A DNA stretch of 5,130 bases from Lachnospiraceae bacterium. Its GTDB lineage: Bacteria > Bacillota_A > Clostridia > Lachnospirales > Lachnospiraceae. Positions 1 to 5,104 of the stretch are shown piece by piece. The position numbers and the translations under genes are program-made. The notes below the pieces were generated by a model. The model did not search any database, was not told the origin of the DNA, and saw only the letters and a program-made list of their open reading frames with translations. The stretch spans positions 1-5,130 of the forward strand of contig DMAZ01000159.1 of the NCBI GenBank assembly GCA_003446335.1, written 5' to 3'. How positions within the stretch are numbered: the stretch's first letter is position 1; the number at the start of each line of letters is the position of its first letter.

Positions 1-36
1 TCCCGTCTCTCGACGAAATCAGATTTGAGTCTGTGA

Positions 37-51
37 TTTGACTATGTCAAA
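37..51. promoter_or_regulatory. Perfect 6-3-6 dyad, operator-like
   Basis: TTTGAC, three bases, then GTCAAA form a perfect inverted repeat. On the minus strand the right half contains TTGACA, a consensus -35 hexamer, so a dimeric regulator binding here could cover a promoter for a gene lying to the left of the window. No matching -10 element is seen within 16-18 bases, so the assignment as an operator is speculative. Confidence 0.25.
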
Positions 52-72
52 CCGTTCTCTGAATTTTCTTCC

Positions 73-102
73 CGTTCTGATCCTCAGAGGGGGATCTGAA
101 CG
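73..102. repeat. Imperfect 11-bp inverted repeat (hairpin)
   Basis: CGTTCTGATCC at 73-83 pairs with GGATCTGAACG at 92-102, with one T-T mismatch and an 8-base loop. Neither side is followed by a T-tract on either strand, so it is not a standard intrinsic terminator. It could be an RNA structure in a transcript reading through from tRNA-Ser, or a protein-binding dyad. Confidence 0.45.
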
Positions 103-148
103 TTAGGAATTTTCAGGGTTGCATTGCTGTTTATTTGTCAAGGTTCTA

Positions 149-169
149 AACGATCCAAAACGGATCATC
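149..169 (-). terminator. Weak hairpin downstream of tRNA-Ser
   Basis: GATCC at 152-156 pairs with GGATC at 162-166 around a five-base loop, extended by G-T and A-T pairs on the minus strand, and followed only by a short GTTT run. It lies 16 bp past the tRNA-Ser 3' end, the right place for a terminator or a 3' processing signal, but the stem is short and the U-tract poor. Confidence 0.3.
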
Positions 170-184
170 GGCATTTCTGCTTAA

Positions 185-274
185 CGGAGAAGGAGGGATT
201 TGAACCCTCGCGCCGCTATTAACGACCTGCACCCTTTCCAGGGGTGTCCCTTCGGCCAGCTTGGGTACTTCTCC
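185..274 (-). tRNA. tRNA-Ser, anticodon GGA
   Basis: The minus strand folds into a complete class II tRNA. The acceptor GGAGAAG (274-268) pairs with CTTCTCC (192-186), with discriminator G at 185. The D-arm has a CCC/GGG stem. The anticodon stem CACCC/GGGTG holds the loop CTGGAAA with anticodon GGA at 239-237. A 20-nt variable arm (229-210) has a 4-bp stem, and the T-arm is GAGGG-TTCAAAT-CCCTC. The long variable arm, discriminator G and GGA anticodon all identify serine, reading UCC and UCU. No CCA is encoded (the next bases are TTA), so tRNA nucleotidyltransferase must add it. The gene has its own promoter at 340-368. Confidence 0.97.
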
Positions 275-282
275 ATAGTTGC

Positions 283-297
283 TCGAATCTGATTCGA
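283..297. repeat. Perfect 7-1-7 palindrome in tRNA-Ser leader
   Basis: TCGAATC, one base, GATTCGA is a perfect 15-bp palindrome ending 8 bp before the 5' end of tRNA-Ser and lying inside its presumed primary transcript. It could form a short hairpin near the RNase P cleavage site or serve as a dimeric protein-binding site. The function is unknown. Confidence 0.4.
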
Positions 298-339
298 TAT
301 GAAATTACTGCCTGCAGATAATCCGCAACAGCAAGTAGA

Positions 340-386
340 AGTATAACACAGGAATCCAAAACAGGCAAGCGCTTTTTCAAATTTTT
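340..386 (-). promoter_or_regulatory. tRNA-Ser promoter with UP-like A/T tract
   Basis: On the minus strand, -35 TTGCCT (368-363) and -10 TATACT (345-340) are separated by 17 bp, and TGT directly precedes the -10, giving an extended -10. Immediately upstream of the -35, at 386-373, is an A/T run (AAAAATTTGAAAAA on the minus strand) typical of UP elements on stable-RNA promoters. Predicted initiation near 333 gives a leader of about 58 nt before the mature tRNA-Ser. Confidence 0.8.
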
Positions 387-419
387 GTCCACTTTTCAAG
401 GCATTTACCTGTAATGATC

Positions 420-455
420 AAGTCCCCTCCCTGCCGGACAGCAGGAAGGGGGCTT
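420..455 (-). terminator. Strong GC-rich hairpin after the manC/manA fusion gene
   Basis: On the minus strand CCCCTTCCTGC pairs with GCAGGGAGGGG around a six-base loop, and the stem extends by three pairs after one mismatch. One pair is G-T on the minus strand but would be C-A on the plus strand, so the fold favours minus-strand RNA. It lies between the fusion gene and the tRNA-Ser promoter, where a terminator is expected. However, the following bases are ACTTGATC, with no U-tract. It may terminate without a U-tract, or protect the 3' end of the mRNA. Confidence 0.45.
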
Positions 456-476
456 CTCATATGAATGTATGATTTC

Positions 477-512
477 GACCGGACTTACAGCACCGGTCAG
501 GATTTCCCGGTG
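477..512 (-). repeat. Two overlapping, mutually exclusive stem-loops
   Basis: GACCGG (477-482) pairs with CCGGTC (493-498). CACCGG (491-496) pairs with CCGGTG (507-512). Both six-base stems are perfect and share the CCGG at 493-496, so only one can form at a time. They lie 9-44 nt after the stop codon of the fusion gene, in its 3' untranslated region. Neither is followed by a T-tract. Confidence 0.4.
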
Positions 513-520
513 ATCAGTTA

Positions 521-2944
521 TTATACATGGCTCAAGGTCAGCGTCATTTCGCCTCTCGCGTAGAGAATACCGTCCATGGCCGGGACGAATACACTGCCGC
601 CGCTCTCGATTTCAAGTTCCGTGCCCATGAATTCCAGACGGCCGCTGCCTTTCATACAGATGATTGATGTGAACTTGCTGCTGTCCATCGGAATTCGGGT
701 CTCCCCCTTCACATCATAGACAGTCGCCTCGAAATACTTGCATCGGCTGATGACGGTACCTTCCGCATCCTCCTCCGATTCGACCTCTCCGGGCACATAC
801 TTGTTGAAGTTCAGAACATCCAGAGCCTTCTGCAGATGCAGTTCACGAGGATTGCCGAACTTATCCCTGCGGTCAAAGTCATACAGACGATACGTGCAGT
901 TGGAGCTCTGCTGAATCTCGCAGATCAGGTTGCCCGCACCGATCGCATGAACGGTCCCGGCAGGAATGTAATAAACATCACCCGGTTTCGTCGGATAGAA
1001 ATTCAGGACTTCCATAATCGTATTGTTCTTTACTCTCTCGGCGACCTCCTCCGCGGAAACATCCCTGTTGAATCCGACATAAAGACCTGCGCCCTCCTCT
1101 GCGGCCATAACATACCACATTTCGTTCTTGCCGTAATCGTTCTCTCTTTCAAGCGCATAATCATCGTTCGGATGTACCTGGACCGAAAGATTGTCCCGCG
1201 CATCGATGAACTTGACAAGAAGCGGGAAATTCTGAAGAGGACTGCATTTCCATCCGAGGGCTTCCTTACCTGCTCCCCGCAGATAATCTCCGAAACGCAT
1301 GCCTTTGTACTCTCCGCTGTCCAGAATACTCTGACCTGCGATATGAGCGGACATCATCCATGCTTCCGCAATAATATCGTAATCGCAGTTCATACCGTAG
1401 ATGTCACGAAGCTTTGTGCCGCCCCACAGGTAATCCTTGAAAGCAGGCTGCAGTCTGATCAGCGGTTCGATATTGTAGCCTTTTCTGACCACCTTTGTGC
1501 CGGATGCGGGTATGATATCCTCATGTCCGTAAGAGACGTCACCGACTGTCGTCTCTACGAATATCAGCGTTTCTTCGCCTGCATTTGAAATACTGTGTTC
1601 ACAGCCTGCCGGCAGGTCAATATTCGACCGCATTCCATACACAGCGCTGACACCGCCCTTGATGATGGTAGCCTCGCCCTGTACGACAGCGATATTCTTA
1701 CTCCTGTTGGCATGACTGTGGGTCGGGATCGTATGTCCCGCCGGGACAAATACGCGGCGGACTCTGTATCCGGGCTCCTGCACAAGCTGTTCAAAATGTC
1801 CCCACGGACGATAGAACACCGTACCCATCTTGGCGACACGTGCAAGTTCCCTGTGAGACTGAACGATATCCCGGATCTCGGCAGACTTCCCATAGCGGCC
1901 GATATAAATCGCATCAGGGGTATTTGCGATCATAACATTATCCAGACCGTTCACGACGATCGTCTGATTGGGCGACGTATTCAGGACCACTGTGTTATAG
2001 CAGTCTTCCGTCACTACCTGACCCTGCATGCTGATATCTGTCTCAGGGATGTCTTCCATACTGTCGATCTGGCTCCACAGGAAAACGCCCTTGACTGCTT
2101 TCAGCCTGTCTGTTTTCTCAAGAAGATTATAGGCAATGGACATCTCATCAAAGACTCTCTCGCTCTTCGCCGAATAATAAGCGTAATTGCTGTTGAGACC
2201 CATACCGGCCTCCGCCTCCGAGAGATCGTACGTCTTGCCCTCGATAGAATAATCCAGCGGCGTGTCGACCTGGCGTCCCGCGAACACGCGCTCGCACTTT
2301 GCGTATTCCTCCGGTTCCGCCTTCTTGAATTCATTCAGGAAAACATCGGCCTCGAAAAGAAGCATGCCAAGATTTCTGTAGACCGCTTCCAGCCTGAGAT
2401 CAATATTATTGATCGCATTCTGATCGGGTTTCTCGACGAACTTATCCATACTTCCGTCATCTTTCAGTCCGAAAATATATCCGAACCTCGGATTCATGAT
2501 CGTCTCGCGCAGTGTAAAGAGGGAGATGTTCCCCTCTCTCGCATACTCCTTGGCCTGCATCACACAATCTTTATAGTCCATCTCTCCGTTTCCGGTCTCG
2601 GGTCTCGTGTAGATAACGTGATCGGATACGACGACGAACACATACTCGGAAGGAACAAGATCCATGCAGGCAAGCGCAATTGCCTGAAGAGTACCTCTGC
2701 TCTCCTCCTCATATACACAGCGATAGGGAGTGCCCTGAAATGCTTTCATCTGATCTTCAATGATGAACCTGTATTCCGCTCTAGTAATAATTATATATTC
2801 ATCACAAAACGGTAGATTGCGGGATACGGTCTCCTGAAACAGTGAATGGTTCTTCTGGATCTGAATGAACTGTTTCGGATAGTTTTTACGGGAAAGCGGC
2901 CACATACGTGTTCCCTGTCCGCCGGCGAGTATAAGACATTTCAT
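521..2944 (-). CDS. manC/manA: Mannose-1-P guanylyltransferase-like / PMI-II-like cupin / class I mannose-6-P isomerase fusion
   Basis: An 807-residue cytosolic three-part protein. Residues 1 to about 285 are a GDP-mannose pyrophosphorylase-like nucleotidyltransferase: GGQGTRMWPLSR at 8-19, PKQF at 23-26, the SDH metal-site Asp at 108, and FVEKPD at 169-174. Residues about 375-480 match the C-terminal cupin of type II phosphomannose isomerases (RPWGHFE at 379-385, HSH at 409-411), but the expected RxEHW reads RSKNI (414-418). Residues about 491-807 are a full-length class I phosphomannose isomerase of the Bacillus ManA type: FKDYLWGG, Zn ligands Gln589, His591, Glu608 and His666, and Arg686 in TYRLYDFDR. 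The family roles are fructose-6-P to mannose-6-P interconversion, and mannose-1-P plus GTP to GDP-mannose. The phosphomannomutase linking them is not in the window. The start is firm: AGGAGGT lies 6-7 nt before ATG. It is transcribed alone from a promoter at 3012-3039. Isomerase activity is well supported; guanylyltransferase activity is less certain because of motif changes (see findings). Confidence 0.93.
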   Translation of the reverse strand: MKCLILAGGQGTRMWPLSRKNYPKQFIQIQKNHSLFQETVSRNLPFCDEYIIITRAEYRFIIEDQMKAFQGTPYRCVYEEESRGTLQAIALACMDLVPSEYVFVVVSDHVIYTRPETGNGEMDYKDCVMQAKEYAREGNISLFTLRETIMNPRFGYIFGLKDDGSMDKFVEKPDQNAINNIDLRLEAVYRNLGMLLFEADVFLNEFKKAEPEEYAKCERVFAGRQVDTPLDYSIEGKTYDLSEAEAGMGLNSNYAYYSAKSERVFDEMSIAYNLLEKTDRLKAVKGVFLWSQIDSMEDIPETDISMQGQVVTEDCYNTVVLNTSPNQTIVVNGLDNVMIANTPDAIYIGRYGKSAEIRDIVQSHRELARVAKMGTVFYRPWGHFEQLVQEPGYRVRRVFVPAGHTIPTHSHANRSKNIAVVQGEATIIKGGVSAVYGMRSNIDLPAGCEHSISNAGEETLIFVETTVGDVSYGHEDIIPASGTKVVRKGYNIEPLIRLQPAFKDYLWGGTKLRDIYGMNCDYDIIAEAWMMSAHIAGQSILDSGEYKGMRFGDYLRGAGKEALGWKCSPLQNFPLLVKFIDARDNLSVQVHPNDDYALERENDYGKNEMWYVMAAEEGAGLYVGFNRDVSAEEVAERVKNNTIMEVLNFYPTKPGDVYYIPAGTVHAIGAGNLICEIQQSSNCTYRLYDFDRRDKFGNPRELHLQKALDVLNFNKYVPGEVESEEDAEGTVISRCKYFEATVYDVKGETRIPMDSSKFTSIICMKGSGRLEFMGTELEIESGGSVFVPAMDGILYARGEMTLTLSHV

Positions 2945-2950
2945 TGTGTT

Positions 2951-2957
2951 ACCTCCT
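2951..2957 (-). promoter_or_regulatory. Ribosome binding site of the fusion gene
   Basis: AGGAGGT on the minus strand lies 6 nt upstream of the ATG at 2944. It is close to a perfect anti-16S match and fixes the start of the 807-residue protein. Confidence 0.9.
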
Positions 2958-3011
2958 GCTCAAGTCATGTTCTCCATAATAATGATCCATTTATAATTCA
3001 ACATTAGTTTT

Positions 3012-3039
3012 AGTTTAGCACAGGAAAGACAAATTTCAA
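3012..3039 (-). promoter_or_regulatory. Promoter of the manC/manA fusion gene
   Basis: On the minus strand, TTGAAA (3039-3034) and TAAACT (3017-3012) are separated by 16 bp, and TGC directly precedes the -10 as an extended -10 element. It lies between the terminator of the PerR-like gene and the ATG at 2944, predicting an A/T-rich leader of about 60 nt. No clear operator dyad is visible. Confidence 0.6.
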
Positions 3040-3100
3040 GTAATAATCAAAATGTATGAATCATTTGCTTTTCCGCGACGGAATCTTGTGAAATTTAGCC

Positions 3101-3134
3101 AAAAAAAGGGAGGCGCTACTCTTCCGCCCCCTTT
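3101..3134 (-). terminator. Intrinsic terminator overlapping the end of the PerR-like gene
   Basis: On the minus strand AAAGGGGGCG (3134-3125) pairs with CGCCTCCCTTT (3115-3105), with one bulged C and one G-U pair, followed by an uninterrupted run of seven T. The TAG stop (3118-3116) lies in the loop, so the last codons of the gene double as the ascending stem. This separates the regulator's transcript from the downstream fusion gene. Confidence 0.85.
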
Positions 3135-3517
3135 GAACGACATTCCCGGCACAGACCGACGAACTCAATGCGATGAGCTTCGATCAGAAATCCGGACTCA
3201 CTTTCAATCCCGTCAAGCTCTCTCATATACGGGAGAGCATAATCTTCAATTTTGCCGCAGGATCTGCAATGGAGATGATAGTGCTGCTCGGTATTGTAAT
3301 CATAGCGGACATCCTCCCCGCTGAGCTGGACTCTGGAGATAAGCCCTTCATCAGCAGCATCTGAGAGAACACGAAAGACAGTGGCCCGCGACACCCGGTG
3401 ACCGCTCTTTTGAAGCTCCTCGGAGAGCATGGTCGCTGTGGGATGGTAATCCAGATGAACAAGCACATCTTGAATTGCTTTTTTCTGTATTGTTTTCCTC
3501 TTATCCGTTCTAGCCAT
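3116..3517 (-). CDS. perR: Fur-family transcriptional repressor, PerR-like
   Basis: A 133-residue Fur-family regulator. The winged helix occupies about residues 1-75, with the recognition region in RVSRATVFRVLSDAADEGLI (41-60). The C-terminal part is the dimer and metal domain. Compared from memory with Bacillus subtilis PerR (His37, Asp85, His91, His93, Asp104), the regulatory-metal ligands appear as His25, Asp73, His79, His81 and Asp92 at a constant offset of 12. Asp rather than Glu at the last position favours peroxide-sensing PerR over Fur. The structural zinc site is Cys84-Cys87 and Cys123-Cys126. PerR proteins with bound Fe(II) repress peroxide-defence genes until a ligand His is oxidised. 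The start is ATG 3517 with GGAG six bases upstream. It has its own promoter (3581-3610), repeats that may be operators, and a terminator at its end. Zur or Fur specificity is not excluded. Confidence 0.88.
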   Translation of the reverse strand: MARTDKRKTIQKKAIQDVLVHLDYHPTATMLSEELQKSGHRVSRATVFRVLSDAADEGLISRVQLSGEDVRYDYNTEQHYHLHCRSCGKIEDYALPYMRELDGIESESGFLIEAHRIEFVGLCRECRSKGAEE

Positions 3518-3557
3518 CTTTTTCTCCGATCATGATTTCGTCTTCTCGAAATTTTAA

Positions 3558-3620
3558 CAAGACTACATCTTAATATAGTAATAGTATCGGTTTCATATAT
3601 AGTTAATCAAGACTAAATCT
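3558..3620. repeat. Two 13-bp direct repeats flanking the perR promoter
   Basis: The plus-strand copies are CAAGACTACATCT at 3558-3570 and CAAGACTAAATCT at 3608-3620, identical at 12 of 13 positions and exactly 50 bp apart. The upstream copy overlaps the -35, and the downstream copy lies just past the expected start of transcription. The upstream copy also lies in an imperfect dyad, TTAATC-AA-GACTAA (3603-3616). The placement suits an autorepression operator, but the sequence is not the classical B. subtilis Per box. Confidence 0.55.
3581..3610 (-). promoter_or_regulatory. Candidate promoter of the PerR-like gene
   Basis: On the minus strand, TTGATT (3610-3605) and TACTAT (3586-3581) are 18 bp apart, in a strongly A/T-rich stretch between cobC and the regulator gene. 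Each hexamer matches the consensus at four positions or more. TACTAT is repeated immediately downstream (3580-3575). The -35 overlaps one copy of the 13-bp direct repeat. Confidence 0.5.
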
Positions 3621-3651
3621 ATCGGATACTTCGGTTCTAAAATCAGGATTT

Positions 3652-4200
3652 TTATGCTTCCGCAGGACCCGTCTCATAGACGATACACTCCCCGTTCTCC
3701 ACCTGATAACTGTAAAAATCACCGCCCGCTATCTGTGACAGGATCGCCATGATGGTCCCTCCATGGACCACGAAGCAGGCATCAGCGCCGCCTGTCCTCT
3801 CCATGACGCGATAGAATCCTTTCAAAGCGCGGACCTTCATTCCTTCCATCGATTCACCATTCGGGAACGGTGCTCTCCCTCCGCTTTCGATCCACTCCTG
3901 GTAGATGGGATCGCCGTCAAGCTCCTCATAATTCTTCATCTCAAATTCGCCGAAATCACATTCCGTAAATTCTGGAACAGGTATCTGCATCGCGTCAGGA
4001 AAAATGACGGAAGCGCTCTCACGGCAGCGGAGCAGAGGGCTCACATATACAACAAACGGATCTCCGGGATATTCTCCCGCCGCCTTGCGCGCGAGAAGCT
4101 CTTTACGTCCCTCCCTGCAAAGGGGCTGGTCCGTGCGTCCTACGTATCGGGATTCAAGATTTCCCTGCGTCTTTCCGTGTCTGATAAAGGTCAGTTTCAT
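3652..4200 (-). CDS. cobC: Alpha-ribazole phosphatase (histidine phosphatase family)
   Basis: A 182-residue cytosolic member of the phosphoglycerate-mutase-like histidine phosphatase superfamily. Visible motifs are FIRHGKT at 5-11 with catalytic His8, SPLLRCRESA at 54-63 with phosphate-binding Arg58, ECDFGEFE at 80-87 with acid Glu80, and VVHGGT at 144-149 with the second His146. In cobalamin assembly CobC removes the phosphate of alpha-ribazole-5'-phosphate, or of adenosylcobalamin-5'-phosphate formed by CobS. On sequence alone it could be another small-molecule phosphatase, but the 15-nt gap to cobS immediately upstream makes the cobalamin role likely. The start is supported by AAGGAG six bases before the ATG. 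No strong terminator follows; a weak AAAATC/GATTTT dyad overlaps the stop, so read-through towards the regulator gene is possible. Confidence 0.9.
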   Translation of the reverse strand: MKLTFIRHGKTQGNLESRYVGRTDQPLCREGRKELLARKAAGEYPGDPFVVYVSPLLRCRESASVIFPDAMQIPVPEFTECDFGEFEMKNYEELDGDPIYQEWIESGGRAPFPNGESMEGMKVRALKGFYRVMERTGGADACFVVHGGTIMAILSQIAGGDFYSYQVENGECIVYETGPAEA

Positions 4201-4206
4201 ATTGTG

Positions 4207-4212
4207 CTCCTT
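4207..4212 (-). promoter_or_regulatory. cobC ribosome binding site in the cobS-cobC gap
   Basis: AAGGAG on the minus strand, six bases before the ATG at 4200, lies in the 15-nt gap after the cobS stop. It supports independent translation initiation of cobC on a shared cobS-cobC mRNA. Confidence 0.85.
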
Positions 4213-4215
4213 CTA

Positions 4216-5004
4216 TTAATGTCCCAGATGACAGAATGTACATATGATCACAGCGAAAAGCAGTTCCGCCATCATGATAAAGCAGCCACACAGGTCTCCT
4301 GTCAGACCTCCGAATTCTTTTTTCGTATGCCGGAGAAAATGCGTGACGAGCAGGGCACCTGCCGCAAGGAAGACAGTTCCGAGCTTCAGATCCGCATAAC
4401 ACACTGCCGCGACGCAGGCTGCATCCCACAAAATCATGATGATCCTCACGGTCTTCAGGTCTCCGGCTCTCGCAAATGTATAAGCCAGGCCTTCTCTTTT
4501 CGCACTCTTTCCGAAAACAAGCGCCGTCCCGGACAGAGCGCGCGAATAGACGAACATCATGACAAATGTAAGCATCGTCCCTTCTTTTTCAAAATCAATT
4601 TCCGAAATCGCCGCGACCATACATAAATAATAAAGAATGAGCATGATCACCGCAAAGGCACCTATATGACTGTCCTTCAGGATCTCCAGCTTCTTCTTTT
4701 GATCCTGCCAGGAGTGGACAGCATCCATCGTATCGACGAATCCGTCCGCGTGGATTCCTCCTGTTACCATGAGAGGAATTGCAGTCAGTATACAGACTTT
4801 CGCTGTGCTGCCCACATCAAAACAGCCGGAAGCTCTGACCCAGAGCATGCAGGCAGCTCCCGCAACGGCCCCCACAAAGGGGAAAAAGCAGAGGGAAAAG
4901 CGCATATTCTTCTCGCTCCAGTCCACTTTCGGCATCGGTATTCTGGAATACATAGAGAACGCTATGATGAGTGAAGACAGGATCATATACAGCCTCGTTT
5001 CCAT
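4216..5004 (-). CDS. cobS: Adenosylcobinamide-GDP ribazoletransferase (cobalamin synthase)
   Basis: A 262-residue polytopic membrane enzyme joining adenosylcobinamide-GDP with alpha-ribazole or its phosphate to make cobalamin or its phosphate. Diagnostic features are the N-terminal YSRIPMP (19-25, family FLTRIPVP), the acidic motif GGIHADGFVDTMDAVHS (82-98), KDSHIGAFAV (110-119) and GGLTGDLCG (232-240). About seven or eight hydrophobic segments are seen, near 8-22, 37-57, 66-82, 115-134, 143-163, 186-204, 209-225 and 236-258. Length is typical. The start is uncertain. The ATG at 5004 has only a weak GGA upstream and lies in a tandem 11-bp duplication. The in-frame Met7 (ATG 4986-4984) has GAGG six bases before it and still leaves the conserved N-terminus intact. 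cobC follows 15 nt downstream. A terminator ends only 16 nt before the start, and no B12 riboswitch is visible. Confidence 0.93.
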   Translation of the reverse strand: METRLYMILSSLIIAFSMYSRIPMPKVDWSEKNMRFSLCFFPFVGAVAGAACMLWVRASGCFDVGSTAKVCILTAIPLMVTGGIHADGFVDTMDAVHSWQDQKKKLEILKDSHIGAFAVIMLILYYLCMVAAISEIDFEKEGTMLTFVMMFVYSRALSGTALVFGKSAKREGLAYTFARAGDLKTVRIIMILWDAACVAAVCYADLKLGTVFLAAGALLVTHFLRHTKKEFGGLTGDLCGCFIMMAELLFAVIICTFCHLGH

Positions 5005-5019
5005 AAGATTTCCATAAGA
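4998..5019. repeat. Perfect tandem 11-bp duplication over the cobS start
   Basis: TTTCCATAAGA is repeated head to tail (4998-5008 and 5009-5019). On the minus strand each unit contains an ATG, so the cobS start codon is duplicated. The upstream copy (ATG 5015) is 11 nt away and out of frame. It opens a 10-codon frame that ends inside the cobS coding region. Confidence 0.9.
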
Positions 5020-5020
5020 T

Positions 5021-5066
5021 AAAATAAAAAGCCCGGAAATAAGTCCTTTGACCTTTTCCGGGCTTT
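5021..5066 (-). terminator. Strong intrinsic terminator after the right-edge tRNA, just before cobS
   Basis: A perfect 12-bp stem, AAAGCCCGGAAA with TTTCCGGGCTTT (arms 5028-5039 and 5055-5066) around a 15-base loop, is followed on the minus strand by TTTTTATTTT (5030-5021 with the stem end). It should end the transcript of the tRNA at the right edge. Plus-strand RNA would also fold but has only a weak TTTATATT tail. Its position 16 nt upstream of the cobS ATG is unusual. Confidence 0.9.
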
Positions 5067-5104
5067 ATATTCTGTATGCATTCAAGCAATCAGTATATAA
5101 GAAG

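Larger units (their letters stand above)
1..184. other. Gene-free left edge with inverted repeats
   Basis: No convincing coding frame occurs here: all three plus-strand frames hit stops within the first 40 or so bases, and I found no start codon with a ribosome binding site on the minus strand. The stretch lies downstream of the tRNA-Ser gene in the direction of transcription. It contains a short perfect dyad (37-51), a longer imperfect hairpin (73-102) and a weak hairpin next to the tRNA (149-169). Two TTGACA-like hexamers occur on the minus strand (136-141 and 45-50), but neither has a good -10 at proper spacing. It may be the leader of a gene beyond the left edge, which cannot be decided from this window. 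Confidence 0.5.

Noticed and set aside
181..399. Minus-strand frame of 72 codons
   Set aside because: It covers the whole tRNA-Ser gene and its promoter, has no recognisable motif, and is better explained by the tRNA fold and the -35/-10 elements.
1595..2815. Plus-strand open frame of 406 codons, preceded by another of 250 codons at 836-1588
   Set aside because: Both lie wholly antisense to the fusion gene, whose three domains are recognised by catalytic motifs. The plus-strand translations show no family motif and have no good ribosome binding site. They are products of codon bias in the real gene.
3052..3364. Plus-strand frames of 90 and 63 codons opposite the PerR-like gene
   Set aside because: They are antisense to a clearly conserved Fur-family gene and cross its terminator. 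There is no ribosome binding site or protein motif.
3637..3653. AAAATC-GATTTT dyad at the cobC stop as a terminator
   Set aside because: The stem is almost all A-T with a two-base centre, so it would be too weak to terminate transcription. It is only noted as a possible weak structure.
3763..4626. Plus-strand frame of 287 codons opposite cobC and cobS
   Set aside because: It spans the antisense of two real genes and their intergenic ribosome binding site, and its translation resembles no family.
5005..5104. Cobalamin riboswitch upstream of cobS
   Set aside because: The space between the tRNA and cobS is about 100 bp, nearly half of it taken by the terminator hairpin. That is too short for the roughly 200-nt B12 aptamer, and no B12-box-like sequence was recognised.
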